Positions 28,813-37,583 of a DNA stretch of 64,000 bases are shown here, piece by piece (the stretch's first letter is position 1; every line of letters starts with the position of its first letter). The DNA lies in contig NZ_CANLXG010000002.1 in assembly GCF_947495025.1 (NCBI RefSeq), positions 1-64,000 on the forward strand. Direction: 5' to 3'. This stretch comes from an uncultured Roseobacter sp. (GTDB lineage: Bacteria > Pseudomonadota > Alphaproteobacteria > Rhodobacterales > Rhodobacteraceae). The notes beneath the pieces were generated by a model. That model made no database searches, was not told the origin of the DNA, and saw only the letters and a program-made list of their open reading frames with translations. The position numbers and the translations under genes were made by a program.

Positions 28813-28952
28813 GGCGGGAAGCCGGACAAATCTTCATCCGGTTGCGATCCCCTCATGCTGCCTATTGGGGTGCGGACAAAGGTCTGCTTTGGCCGAGTTG
28901 TTTTGCCTGATGCAAAAATGCACGCCAGACGAGGCGCGAGCGGCACCCGAAA

Positions 28953-29873
28953 TCAGAGCGTTCTGACCGCTTTACGGAATTCACCGGGGCTTTGGCCGGA
29001 TGTCGCTTCGAATGCCCGGCTGAAGGCACTGCGGCTTGAAAAGCCGACAGACTCCGCAACACGCTTCATCGGCAAATCGGTATTGCGCAGCAGATCGCCC
29101 GCCTTGCGCAGGCGTAGATTGCGCAGGAGCTCCATCGGTCCTGCGCCGTATGCTTCGGAAAACCGCTTCGCAAATGCGGCCCGGCTCATACCGGCAATGT
29201 CCGCGAGGGTTTCGACAGAATACGGTTTGCCCGGCTCGTTCAGCATCGCATTCAGCGCTTTCCACAGCATCGGATCACGCAGCGCAGCCATCCAGTCCAA
29301 GGGTCCGCCCTGCTCTGTCATTCGCTTGCGCATCATAACAATTACAGCCTGCATCAATAAAACCCGGATCAGGGCGCGGCTGCCAACGCTGGGCTCGCAC
29401 ACCTCATGCATTAATGTGTCGACCAATATCATCAGGTCGCTGCCGGGTTCGGCACGCGTCACCAGTGGTTCACGGATCAGGTTGACCACATCGGTGGCCC
29501 CCATGAGTCCGATGCTCACATGAGCACAAAGAGCGATCAGGCGGCTGACGCTGCCGGCACTTTCATCCGGCACCGTTTTGAGAACCTGCGCCAGGTTCAG
29601 TGCCGCTGGTTTGCACGACGGCCCGGGTACGACCGTCGCACCGTCATTCAGGACCTCATGGCTGTTCAGCGATGGGACCAACACCAAACTGCCCTTGGTT
29701 ATCCTGATCGGGGCCTGGCCCCGCATCGTGATCTGTCCCTCGCCGCACAGAACATAGTGCAGGGTAACCGCCGCATCCGGTTTGAGGGAAACATGGCAGG
29801 TTCCGTGGATCTCACAGACGGCAAACGGTTCCGTACGAATGTCGAGCTGATCGAATATGTGGTCATAGTTCAT
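28953..29873 (-). CDS. AraC-family transcriptional regulator with cupin sensor domain
   Basis: The 306-residue protein has an N-terminal cupin-like domain (HGTCHVSLKPDAAVTLHYVL near 24, IRITKGSLVLVPSLNSHEVL near 54) and a C-terminal pair of helix-turn-helix motifs (YSVETLADIAGMSRAAFAKRF near 219 and MKRVAESVGFSSRSAFSRAF near 270) ending SGQSPGEFRKA, as in AraC-family activators of the Cupin_6 group. The start at 29873 is chosen as MNYDHIFDQLDIR. It is divergent from the exported cysteine hydrolase (128 bases between starts), which is its likely target. Confidence 0.9.
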   Translation of the reverse strand: MNYDHIFDQLDIRTEPFAVCEIHGTCHVSLKPDAAVTLHYVLCGEGQITMRGQAPIRITKGSLVLVPSLNSHEVLNDGATVVPGPSCKPAALNLAQVLKTVPDESAGSVSRLIALCAHVSIGLMGATDVVNLIREPLVTRAEPGSDLMILVDTLMHEVCEPSVGSRALIRVLLMQAVIVMMRKRMTEQGGPLDWMAALRDPMLWKALNAMLNEPGKPYSVETLADIAGMSRAAFAKRFSEAYGAGPMELLRNLRLRKAGDLLRNTDLPMKRVAESVGFSSRSAFSRAFEATSGQSPGEFRKAVRTL

Positions 29874-30001
29874 CAGGTGATTTTGCTCCTTAACTTCTTT
29901 GCCGTCACGGAAATTTTGGGGACTGGTCCAAATCAAGACGAAAAGGCACACCGACTGTCACACATAAGGTCTGTCGATACCTCCAAAGAAGGAAAAACCT
30001 G

Positions 30002-30838
30002 ATGTGTAATTGCGATGACCATGATCACGGTGGCAGGAAACTGTCGCGCCGCGCAGCCATGACCTCCGGGCTGGCCGGGACAGCAGCGGCTGCAGCCACC
30101 GCACTGGCAGGGACCGCTCAGGCGCAAGAGAGGGCCAACCCCTATGCCGAGCCGGCCGAACCTGCGCTGCCCCCCTCTGACATGAAACTCGATCTGAGCC
30201 GCGCAGCCCTTGTGGTGACCGACCCCCAGAACGATTTTCTCAGCCCGGATGGCGTGACCTGGGGTGTGATTGGTGCGTCTGTTACCGAACACAACACGGT
30301 CGAGAACATCGAAACGCTGTTCCGCACCGCAAAGGAACACGACATCACCACAGCCGTTTCACCGCATTATTACTTTCCGACTGACCATGGTTGGAAATTT
30401 GAAGGCGCGCTGGAAAAACTGATGCACCAGATTGGCATGTTTGACCGCAAAGGTCAGCTGAACGTCGACGGTTTCGAAGGCTCGGGCGCGGACTGGCTGG
30501 AGCGGTACAAACCCTACATCAACGACGGCAAGACCATCGTGACCTCGCCCCACAAGATGTACGGCAACGACACCAACGATCTGACTCTGCAACTGCGCAA
30601 GCAAGGCGTGGATCAGGTTATTCTTGCAGGAATGTCGGCCAACCTGTGTACGGAATCGCACATGCGTGAACTGATTGAAAACGGTTTCGAAGTGGCCGTG
30701 GTACGGGATGCTACTGCTGCGGCGCAATTGCCCGAGGGAGACGGATATCTGGCGGCGCTGATCAACTTCCGCTACATCGCCAACGCTGTCTGGAGCACAG
30801 AAGAAGCTGTCGCGCAAATCAGGGCGGCTGCGCTCTGA
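30002..30838 (+). CDS. Exported isochorismatase-family cysteine hydrolase with twin-arginine signal
   Basis: The 278-residue protein begins MCNCDDHDHGGRKLSRRAAMTSG, a Cys/His/Asp-rich tip followed by a twin-arginine-like signal and an Ala-rich hydrophobic stretch, cleaved near AQAQE (about residue 42). The hydrolase domain shows the triad: Asp in VVTDPQNDFL near 74, Lys in TSPHKMYG near 184, and Cys in SANLCTESHMRELIENGF near 218. This family hydrolyses amides or vinyl ethers such as isochorismate, ureido acids or N-carbamoyl compounds. Export through Tat would make it a periplasmic enzyme, which is uncommon. The substrate is unknown. It is divergent from an AraC regulator. Confidence 0.87.
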   Translation: MCNCDDHDHGGRKLSRRAAMTSGLAGTAAAAATALAGTAQAQERANPYAEPAEPALPPSDMKLDLSRAALVVTDPQNDFLSPDGVTWGVIGASVTEHNTVENIETLFRTAKEHDITTAVSPHYYFPTDHGWKFEGALEKLMHQIGMFDRKGQLNVDGFEGSGADWLERYKPYINDGKTIVTSPHKMYGNDTNDLTLQLRKQGVDQVILAGMSANLCTESHMRELIENGFEVAVVRDATAAAQLPEGDGYLAALINFRYIANAVWSTEEAVAQIRAAAL

Positions 30839-30963
30839 GCCCACCCTTGCCCATTTAATCTGACCGTGGCCAGGGCTGCGCCGTGCCCGTTATCGGTTTC
30901 TCCGAAGGCGGGTGCGGTCACGGCCCGGTTCGCGCGGACAGATCGCCATCAAAGGACAAGGAA

Positions 30964-31413
30964 ATGACATCAAATTCAGTCAGGGAAGACACCATAAAAG
31001 CCGTTCTGGGAAAGGTTTTCCGCCTTTACGTGCAGAGCCAGTGTTATCACTGGAATGTGGAAGGTCCAAACTTCCGCAGCCTGCACGCCATGTTTGAAAC
31101 CCAGTACCAGACGCTCAGCGGGTTCAACGATGCTGTCGCAGAAAGGCTGCGTGTGCTGGGCATCAAAGCCCCTGAATCCCTGGACGAGCTTCTTGCTTTG
31201 TCCAATACCGCGCAGGATACGACCGCCCGGACAGCAGATGAGATGCTTGCGACCCATTGCGCCGGTTTCCAGAGTTTCAACGATGCTCTCCGTGATGCAA
31301 TTCAGGTTCTTGCGGACGTCCGGGATGACGGCACAGTGGCGGTTATGTCCAATATTCTCGAATGGAGTGAAAAGGAGCACTGGATGATGTCAGCCTCCAG
31401 ACAAGCAGGCTGA
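30964..31413 (+). CDS. Dps/ferritin-like DNA-protection protein
   Basis: The 149-residue four-helix protein has the Dps signature YHWNVEGPNFRSLHAMFETQYQ near 28, with ferroxidase ligands His, His and the D-x-x-x-E in FNDAVAERLRVLG, and ends EWSEKEHWMMSA. Dps forms 12-mers that oxidise and store iron with hydrogen peroxide and shield DNA. The start at 30964 follows AAGGA; an upstream in-frame start at 30883 has no family support. It stands alone. Confidence 0.92.
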   Translation: MTSNSVREDTIKAVLGKVFRLYVQSQCYHWNVEGPNFRSLHAMFETQYQTLSGFNDAVAERLRVLGIKAPESLDELLALSNTAQDTTARTADEMLATHCAGFQSFNDALRDAIQVLADVRDDGTVAVMSNILEWSEKEHWMMSASRQAG

Positions 31414-31735
31414 AAACCTGCATGCGCCTGCGTCAGTTATACCCGCGTCGGAACGGTCGCCAGCCCCGGGTCTGCATCGAACGCCGGTACAGTCGTCATT
31501 GGTCGCCGGGGCCTGCACGGCAGCTCAGCGCGCTTCCCCGCACCTGCCCGTCGTCACCAAACCTCGCCCTGCACTTTTGACGACACCTGAACAGACACAT
31601 GTTCCCACATAACGCCGGTGCGAATCCGGGGAGGCTTTTTCAGGTTCACCGGCAACTTGCCCTCAAATCCAAGATTCAGCGCAGTGACCGCGCTTATGCA
31701 TTGCGCGCGCGCTGCGTTGAGGGCATGTCAGAGGG
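31414..31735. other. Intergenic region between dps-like gene and rlmJ
   Basis: These 322 bases contain no frame with family resemblance, no tRNA-like fold and no clear terminator that I can see. Short frames on the plus strand at 31599-31836 overlap the rlmJ start and look non-coding. Confidence 0.45.
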
Positions 31736-32518
31736 ATGCTCAGCTATCAGCATATGTATCACGCGGGCAATCTCGCGGACGTGCACAAGCACGGGCTTCT
31801 GGCCTGGATACTGGCTTATCTGACGCGCAAGGATAAACCCCTCACCTATATTGAAACCCACGCGGGCCGTGCGCTCTATGACCTGAGCAGCGAGGCCGCG
31901 ATCCGCACCGGCGAGGCGGCCCAGGGCATCGCCCGCGCCGCCGGTTTTTTCCCGGAAGATCACCCTTTTTCGAGGACACTGGCCCGCATCCGCGCGGCAC
32001 ATGGGGCGCAGAGCTATCCCGGCTCGCCGCTCATCGCCTGCGGGATGCTGCGCGCGCGGGACAATCTGCATCTGGCCGAGCTCCACCCCGGTGAGCACGC
32101 AGAACTGCGCCAGGCGCTGCGCAGCTACAAGGTAAAATGCCACCGGCAGGACGGGTTTGAACTGGCACATTCGCTGTTGCCGCCGAGCCCGCGCCGGGGC
32201 TTGCTGCTGATTGACCCGAGTTATGAGATAAAGAGCGATTTTGACGAAATACCCCGCCACATTTCCCGGTACCACAAGGCGTGGAATGTTGGCGTGATCT
32301 GTCTGTGGTACCCTGTTCTGACCTCTGGCGCGGAGCGCGCAATGGTACGCCGTCTGCGCGCAGATCATCCCGCAGGCTTCAGCCATGAAGTCCGTTTCCC
32401 CCCTGCCAGACCTGGTCACGGCATGGTCGGATCCGGCCTTTTTGTCATCAATCCCCCCTGGGGGCTGCAGGACGAAGCAGCACGTCTGGCGTCACATTTC
32501 GCCGATCTGACTGGGTGA
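31736..32518 (+). CDS. rlmJ: 23S rRNA (adenine-2030-N6)-methyltransferase RlmJ
   Basis: The 260-residue protein starts MLSYQHMYHAGNLADVHKH, the RlmJ N-terminal signature. It contains the SAM-binding THAGRALYDL near 41 and the catalytic motif IDPSYE near 159 (usually DPPYE; the Pro to Ser change is conservative for the loop but worth noting), and ends FVINPPWGL. It methylates A2030 of 23S rRNA. A GAGGG just before the ATG is closer than ideal. Confidence 0.93.
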   Translation: MLSYQHMYHAGNLADVHKHGLLAWILAYLTRKDKPLTYIETHAGRALYDLSSEAAIRTGEAAQGIARAAGFFPEDHPFSRTLARIRAAHGAQSYPGSPLIACGMLRARDNLHLAELHPGEHAELRQALRSYKVKCHRQDGFELAHSLLPPSPRRGLLLIDPSYEIKSDFDEIPRHISRYHKAWNVGVICLWYPVLTSGAERAMVRRLRADHPAGFSHEVRFPPARPGHGMVGSGLFVINPPWGLQDEAARLASHFADLTG

Positions 32519-32567
32519 TCTGCCAAAAAAAGTTGACCCGGTCAGGAGGCGTGGCAGGATACCGTTT

Positions 32568-33218
32568 ATGCAACGCATCCTCGCCCTGCTGATGTTCATG
32601 CTCCCACAGGCCGCACTGGCCTGTGGTCAACCCGTTTGTCTGGTGGACCCCGACAGCCTGGCGCTGACACGGATCATTACATTCGAGGACACCCAGAGCC
32701 GCAACGGACCGGGCCACCAGATCTCTGATCTGCTGGTGCTGCCCGGTGCTGTGTTCGGCGAGCGGTTTGCCGGACAGCTCGTCGCAGCACAGGGCGATCA
32801 CGACGTGGTCTCCGGCGAGGTGCTGTCACCGCTGACCGTCGTCGCCGGACCCCCTGGCCAGAACCTTTCCGTCGTTTTTATGCAGGGCAATAACGTACTC
32901 AATGGCTATGGTGCGGCGGGCTTTCCCAAGCGACATGCACAGGGGGAAGGAGCGATGGCCTTTCTGTTTGACGAGGACCAGTCGGCCATAGCCTTTCAGC
33001 TGCGCGGTGGCGAAGCGGGCACAGCCCGGGTCAGTTTTCTGAACAGGAACGGCACGGTTATTGCCGAGCTTGATCTGCCCCCCGCCGGTGAGCATTCCTT
33101 TGGTTTCGCCCGCGACACCGGCACAGGCGACATCGCTGGCGTGCTGATCACCAACACCGACCCGCAGGGCCTGGCGCTGGATAATATCCGCTTTGGCCGT
33201 GCTCCTGACCTGAGCTAG
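32568..33218 (+). CDS. Exported protein of unknown function
   Basis: The 216-residue protein has a signal peptide (about 1-18, MQRILALLMFMLPQAALA) and a mature part beginning CGQPVCLVDPDSL with two Cys. It is rich in beta-strand patterns (ITFEDTQSRNGPGHQISDLLV near 37 and VLITNTDPQGLALDNIRFG near the end), like a carbohydrate-binding or lectin-type jelly roll. I recognise no named family. It starts 49 bases after rlmJ and is followed within 10 bases by the first TerB gene, so the four genes to 34885 may form one transcript. Confidence 0.75.
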   Translation: MQRILALLMFMLPQAALACGQPVCLVDPDSLALTRIITFEDTQSRNGPGHQISDLLVLPGAVFGERFAGQLVAAQGDHDVVSGEVLSPLTVVAGPPGQNLSVVFMQGNNVLNGYGAAGFPKRHAQGEGAMAFLFDEDQSAIAFQLRGGEAGTARVSFLNRNGTVIAELDLPPAGEHSFGFARDTGTGDIAGVLITNTDPQGLALDNIRFGRAPDLS

Positions 33219-33228
33219 AAAGACCGGA

Positions 33229-33666
33229 ATGTTTGAACGCCTTTTCCCCCGCCAGAAACGCCAGCAGGACCCGCTGCCGCAGCCTGACGCACAGCTTGCA
33301 CTGGGCGCGCTTCTGGTGCGCGTCGCGATGGCGGACCAGAACTATCAGGCCTCGGAAGTAGGACAGATCGACCGCATTCTGTCCGCGACATTTGACCTGA
33401 AACCGCTCGATGCCGCGAAACTCCGCGCAACCTGCGAGGCTCTGGAACGCCATGCGCCCGGCACGCCGGAGTTCGCGGAGATACTGCGAAATGAAGTTGA
33501 CTACGCCGACCGCAAAGCGCTCGCAGATGCAATGTGGTCTGTCGCACTGGCAGATGGCGAGCGTGATGACAGCGAGGAAACTCAGCTGACAGAAATTGAG
33601 ACCGCACTTGGTCTGACCGATGCAGATATCGCTGCCGCAAGGGAAAACGCGCTGCGCGGAAACTGA
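33229..33666 (+). CDS. TerB-like domain protein (first of a tandem pair)
   Basis: The 145-residue protein starts MFERLFPRQKRQ. It has the TerB helical-bundle motifs LALGALLVRVAMADQNYQASE near 23-43 and ALADAMWSVALADGERDDSEE near 97-117, with the paired acidic (M/A)ADG(E/Q) sites that bind metal in TerB of tellurite-resistance clusters. TerB-like proteins occur in many cytoplasmic stress or membrane-associated systems. No other ter genes are adjacent. Confidence 0.85.
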   Translation: MFERLFPRQKRQQDPLPQPDAQLALGALLVRVAMADQNYQASEVGQIDRILSATFDLKPLDAAKLRATCEALERHAPGTPEFAEILRNEVDYADRKALADAMWSVALADGERDDSEETQLTEIETALGLTDADIAAARENALRGN

Positions 33667-33704
33667 CAGTGGCACAGGCTGTGCAAAGGGACTATATCGC
33701 CGGT

Positions 33705-34145
33705 ATGTTTGGAGAACTGCTCAAAAGGCTGACACAGCCGGAACCCGATACCCTGCCTGACGAGGACGCCCGTCTGGCACTCACTGCGCTGCTTGTGCGG
33801 GTGGCCCGCGCTGACAATCACTACAGCGATGGTGAAAAACAGCGCATCGATGCCATCAATGCCCGCCGCTACGGGTTGGGCCCCGGCGCCACGGATGCTC
33901 TGCGCCGTGAGGCCGAGAGCCTGGAGGCCGAGGCGCCCGACACCGTACGCTTCACCCGGGCAATCAAGGATGCCGTGCCCTACGAGGAACGTCTGGCCGT
34001 GCTCGAAGCGCTCTGGGACGTGGTTCTGGCCGATGGCGAACGCGCGCAGGAAGAAGATGCTCTGGTGCGGATGGTCAGCAGCTTTCTGGGCATCAGTGAC
34101 CGTGATTCGGCCCTGGCCCGTCAGGCCGTCGACGCGCGGCGATGA
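33705..34145 (+). CDS. TerB-like domain protein (second of a tandem pair)
   Basis: The 146-residue protein is a clear paralogue of its upstream neighbour: MFGELLKRLTQ matches MFERLFPRQ, LALTALLVRVARADNHYSDGEK matches the first motif, and LEALWDVVLADGERAQEEDAL the second. The start at 33705 is chosen by this alignment; a GTG at 33669 would add 12 residues. Its stop overlaps the next ATG (ATGA), so it is coupled to the PhnD-like gene. Confidence 0.85.
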   Translation: MFGELLKRLTQPEPDTLPDEDARLALTALLVRVARADNHYSDGEKQRIDAINARRYGLGPGATDALRREAESLEAEAPDTVRFTRAIKDAVPYEERLAVLEALWDVVLADGERAQEEDALVRMVSSFLGISDRDSALARQAVDARR

Positions 34146-34885
34146 CCGCCAGCCTTCCGATGTACGACACGGCTGCCACAAGGGCAGCCAATGACCGTTT
34201 CTGGGATCTGATCCGGACAGCTTATGGCGACGGACCACCAAAGCTGGACCGCAACACTGATCCGCACGCAACCTGGGAAGATCCGGAACTTGTCCTGTCA
34301 CAGACCTGCGGCCTGCCATTCCGCAACGGCCTGAATGAAAAGGTAAGCCTTGTGGGCACCCCGGACTATGGGGTACCCGGCTGCCCGCCGGGATACTACT
34401 GTTCTGTTCTTGCTGTGCGCATTGAAGACAAACGGACCGATCTGCGTGATTTCAGCGACAGCATGCTTGCCCGCAACGACCTGCGGTCCCAGTCAGGCTG
34501 GGCAGCTGTAGAAGCTCATCTGTCTGAAAACAATATCGGATTCAGCTTTTCCGGGCGAACCGTCGACACAGGCTCTCACGTCAGGTCGGCAGAAGCAGTC
34601 GCCTGTGGCGATGCTGATATTGCATCGCTTGACGCTGTCACATGGTCACTTCTTGTGCGCGATACCGACCTCACAGACCCGCTGCGGATCATTGCTGTGA
34701 CGCGGCCAACGCCTGGACTGCCGCTGATCACCGCGGTGGGTCGCGATCCTGGCAAACTGCGCGCGGCTTGCCAGTCGGCACTGGCCGGACTGACGGCCCC
34801 GGATCGCGATTGCCTTATGATCCGGGATATAGTCGATATCCCCGCAGCGGCATATCTGGCCGAGCCGCTGCCGCCTGAGGATTGA
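34142..34885 (+). CDS. PhnD-like substrate-binding domain protein lacking a signal peptide
   Basis: The 247-residue protein resembles the phosphate/phosphonate ABC transporter binding proteins: LSQTCGLPFRNGLNEKVSLVGTP near 54, CPPGYYCSVLAVR near 82, LRDFSDSMLARNDLRSQSGW near 102 and ACGDADIASLDAVTW near 156. It has no N-terminal hydrophobic signal (MTASLPMYDTAATRAAND), and no permease or ATPase of the phosphonate type is nearby. It may be a cytoplasmic ligand-binding or enzyme-like relative. The start overlaps the TerB stop. Confidence 0.8.
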   Translation: MTASLPMYDTAATRAANDRFWDLIRTAYGDGPPKLDRNTDPHATWEDPELVLSQTCGLPFRNGLNEKVSLVGTPDYGVPGCPPGYYCSVLAVRIEDKRTDLRDFSDSMLARNDLRSQSGWAAVEAHLSENNIGFSFSGRTVDTGSHVRSAEAVACGDADIASLDAVTWSLLVRDTDLTDPLRIIAVTRPTPGLPLITAVGRDPGKLRAACQSALAGLTAPDRDCLMIRDIVDIPAAAYLAEPLPPED

Positions 34886-34996
34886 TCAGGGAACCGGATT
34901 CACCGCGTTCAGGCGACGCCGGCATGCTTTCCGCGTTGCAAATGGGCGCGTTTTGACCCCTTATACCGCACTGAAACAATTCAGAGACCTGTTCCC

Positions 34997-35773
34997 TTGA
35001 CGACTCAAGCCCCGGTTATTGAAATCAGAAACCTGCACAAAGCCTATGGTGCGCTTGAGGTTCTTAAGGGCGTCGACATTACCGCGCCCAAGGGACATGT
35101 GATCTCGCTCATTGGATCGTCAGGTTCCGGCAAATCGACCCTGCTGCGCTGCTGCAACCTGCTGGAGGACAGCCAGCAGGGCGAAATCCTGTTCAAGGGC
35201 GAACCGGTGAGCTGGAAGGGCGATGGCCACAACCGGCGCCCCGCGGACGCGGGCCAGGTGCTGCGGATCCGCACAAATCTGAGCATGGTGTTTCAGCAGT
35301 TCAACCTGTGGGCTCATATGACCATTCTGCAGAATGTGATGGAGGCCCCTCTGACCGTGTTGAAACGCGATCGCGCCGAAGTGGAAGACGCCGCACGCGG
35401 GTATCTGGACAAGGTCGGGATCGGCGACAAATGCGATGCTTTCCCGGCACAGCTGTCCGGTGGCCAGCAACAGCGCGCAGCCATCGCGCGCGGCCTCTGC
35501 ATGGAACCCGAAGCGCTCCTTTTTGACGAGCCGACCTCGGCGCTCGACCCTGAACTGGAGCAGGAAGTTGTCCGGGTCATCAAAGACCTTGCCGCCGAGG
35601 GGCGTACAATGATCATCGTGACACACGATATGAAACTGGCCGCTGATGTGTCAGACCACGTTGTCTTTCTGCATCAGGGCCTCATCGAAGAACAGGGGCC
35701 GCCGGAAACACTCTTTGGCGCGCCTTCATCAGAACGTCTGCGCGGGTTCCTTTCGGCAACTCAGCCAGCGTAA
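34997..35773 (+). CDS. ABC transporter ATP-binding protein, polar amino-acid/amine type
   Basis: The 258-residue ATPase has Walker A GSSGSGKST near 39, the Q-loop in VFQQFNLW near 95, the signature LSGGQQQR near 153 and Walker B ALLFDEPTSALDP near 171. It is of the HisP/GlnQ class. It energises the permeases encoded downstream. The start codon is TTG at 34997, because no ATG precedes the conserved IEIRNLHKAYGALEVLKG. It opens a cluster of ABC and gamma-glutamylation genes. Confidence 0.95.
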   Translation: MTTQAPVIEIRNLHKAYGALEVLKGVDITAPKGHVISLIGSSGSGKSTLLRCCNLLEDSQQGEILFKGEPVSWKGDGHNRRPADAGQVLRIRTNLSMVFQQFNLWAHMTILQNVMEAPLTVLKRDRAEVEDAARGYLDKVGIGDKCDAFPAQLSGGQQQRAAIARGLCMEPEALLFDEPTSALDPELEQEVVRVIKDLAAEGRTMIIVTHDMKLAADVSDHVVFLHQGLIEEQGPPETLFGAPSSERLRGFLSATQPA

Positions 35774-35807
35774 CACCACCAAAAAAAGAAACGGGAGTAT
35801 CACCAAA

Positions 35808-36533
35808 ATGAAAAAACTGATCCTGACGACCGCTGCTGTCGCGCTGACTGCGGGTATGGCACTGGCTGACGGCCACGCAAAAACCGTCCGTATGGGCACC
35901 GAGGGCGCCTACCCTCCCTATAACTTCATCAATGACGCCGGTGAGGTTGACGGCTTTGAGCGCGAGCTGGGCGACGAGCTTTGTGCACGCGCCGAACTGA
36001 CCTGCGAATGGGTCACCAACGAGTGGGACAGCATCATCCCCAACCTGGTGTCCGGCAACTACGACACCATCATCGCCGGCATGTCGATCACCGATGAGCG
36101 CGACGAAGTTATTGATTTCACGCAGAACTACACTCTGCCGGACCCTTCTGCCTATCTGGTTCTCTCCGCTGACGTCGATCTCGCCGGCGGCGTAATCGCG
36201 GCGCAGACCAACACCATTCAGGCCGCATTCATTGCAAATACGGGTGCAACGCTGGTCGAATTTGCAACGCCCGAGGAAACGATTGCTGCTGTGAAAAACG
36301 GTGAAGCAGATGCGGTTCTGGCAGACAAAGCATTCCTGACGCCGATTGCGGCCGATGACCCTGATCTGATGTTCCTCGAGCAGGAAGAGCTGATCGGTGG
36401 CGGCATTGGCATGGGTCTGCGCGAAAGTGACGGCGAGTTGCGCGGTAAGTTCGACGCGGCAATCCAGTCCATGAAGGACGATGGATCGCTCAATGCGCTG
36501 CTCACCAAATGGGAAATCGGCGGCGCCTTCTGA
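35808..36533 (+). CDS. Periplasmic amino-acid/amine-binding protein of the ABC transporter
   Basis: The 241-residue protein has a signal peptide (MKKLILTTAAVALTAGMALA, about 1-20) and the SBP family 3 fold: VRMGTEGAYPPYNFINDAGEVD near 26, ELGDELCARAELTCEWV near 52, IIAGMSITDERDEVIDFTQNY near 88 and KWEIGGAF at the end. Ligand-binding residues are of the lysine/arginine/ornithine class by position, but ligand choice is not certain. The start at 35808 follows ACGGGAG. A terminator-like hairpin follows the gene, which could give more binding protein than permease. Confidence 0.95.
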   Translation: MKKLILTTAAVALTAGMALADGHAKTVRMGTEGAYPPYNFINDAGEVDGFERELGDELCARAELTCEWVTNEWDSIIPNLVSGNYDTIIAGMSITDERDEVIDFTQNYTLPDPSAYLVLSADVDLAGGVIAAQTNTIQAAFIANTGATLVEFATPEETIAAVKNGEADAVLADKAFLTPIAADDPDLMFLEQEELIGGGIGMGLRESDGELRGKFDAAIQSMKDDGSLNALLTKWEIGGAF

Positions 36534-36544
36534 TCCACTGACAG

Positions 36545-36574
36545 CGGGGGCGGCCAGGTGCTGCCCCCGGTTTT
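36545..36574 (+). terminator. Intra-operon hairpin with T-run after the binding-protein gene
   Basis: CGGGGGC (36545-36551) pairs with GCCCCCG (36563-36569) around an 11-base loop, then G and four T. It sits between the binding-protein gene and the first permease and probably reduces read-through, a common way to keep the binding protein in excess. Confidence 0.75.
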
Positions 36575-36634
36575 CTTTCCGGGACAATCCACCCTGCGAG
36601 GCCCGAGATTTTCAGTTTCTGTACAGATCCCAGC

Positions 36635-37492
36635 GTGTTGTCTGACTGGTCATGGATGGCCTGCTATCTGACGACCGGCAAACACATGTCGATCTATACA
36701 TCGGTGTTTACCGTGCTGCTGCTGCTTGCGATCACCGCCCCGGTGGCGCTGGCTTTCGGTTTTGGCGGAGCGACCGCGGCCCGGTCACCGCTGGCCCCGC
36801 TGCGCTGGTTCGGCAAAAGCTATATCGCGATTGTCCGCGGCGTGCCGGATATCGCATTTTTTCTGTTTTTCGTGATCGCTCTTGATCAGGGCATTGAATA
36901 TCTGCGCCACAAGGCACTCTGCCGCGACTGGTCAGAGCCGATCCGCCAGGGCAATGACTTTGTTGTCTGTCAGGCCGCCAAGATGCCGCTCGGCGACGCA
37001 CCGCAATGGGTGCATGAAAGCTATGGGTTTGCGCTCGCGGTTCTGACCTTTGCAATCGTGTTCGGTGCTTTCGCCGCAAATGTGCTTTTTGGCGCAATGC
37101 GGGCCGTCCCACGTGCGCAGCTGGAAACAGCTGAAGCCTACGGCATGAGCCCGCGCCAGACGTTCTGGCGTGTACTGGTGCCGCAGATGTGGGTCTATGC
37201 CCTGCCCGGCCTCAGCAATCTGTGGATGGTACTCATCAAGGCCACACCCCTGCTGTTTCTGCTGGGCGTCGAAGACATCGTTTACTGGGCCCGTGAACTT
37301 GGCGGAACAAAAACCTCACGCTTTACCGACTACCCTCATGGTGACTGGCGCATGTGGTATTTTCTGGCGCTTCTGGTGTTTTATCTGATCTTCACCCGGA
37401 TTTCCGAGATTGTTCTCGATCGTGTGATGCAGCGGCTGACGCGCGGACAGGCAACTGCCGGCGGCGAAGCACAGCGAAAGGCTCTGGCATGA
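36635..37492 (+). CDS. ABC transporter permease (HisQ/HisM type), first
   Basis: The 285-residue inner-membrane protein starts with GTG at 36635. It has five to six hydrophobic helices and the EAA loop AVPRAQLETAEAYGMSPRQTF near 152, which docks on the ATPase. Between its second and third helices is an unusually long loop (about 85-130) carrying two Cys (KALCRDW and VVCQAA), likely periplasmic and disulfide-linked. Start choice is uncertain, since ATGs at 36653 and later are in frame. Confidence 0.92.
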   Translation: MLSDWSWMACYLTTGKHMSIYTSVFTVLLLLAITAPVALAFGFGGATAARSPLAPLRWFGKSYIAIVRGVPDIAFFLFFVIALDQGIEYLRHKALCRDWSEPIRQGNDFVVCQAAKMPLGDAPQWVHESYGFALAVLTFAIVFGAFAANVLFGAMRAVPRAQLETAEAYGMSPRQTFWRVLVPQMWVYALPGLSNLWMVLIKATPLLFLLGVEDIVYWARELGGTKTSRFTDYPHGDWRMWYFLALLVFYLIFTRISEIVLDRVMQRLTRGQATAGGEAQRKALA

Positions 37493-37583
37493 TCAGCACT
37501 GCGCGCCGAAAGCCCCCGCGCACCCTTGGTGCCGCAAGATGTCGATCAGCCGTTTTCCGCCTTGAAATTCATGGCGCCCGATC

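Noticed and set aside
31414..31735. Riboswitch or small RNA in the gap before rlmJ
   Set aside because: GCGAATCCGGGGAGG-like sequence hinted at a cobalamin element, but the B12 box and paired arms are absent.
31599..31836. Short plus-strand frames before rlmJ
   Set aside because: They overlap the rlmJ start, lack ribosome sites and show no family resemblance.
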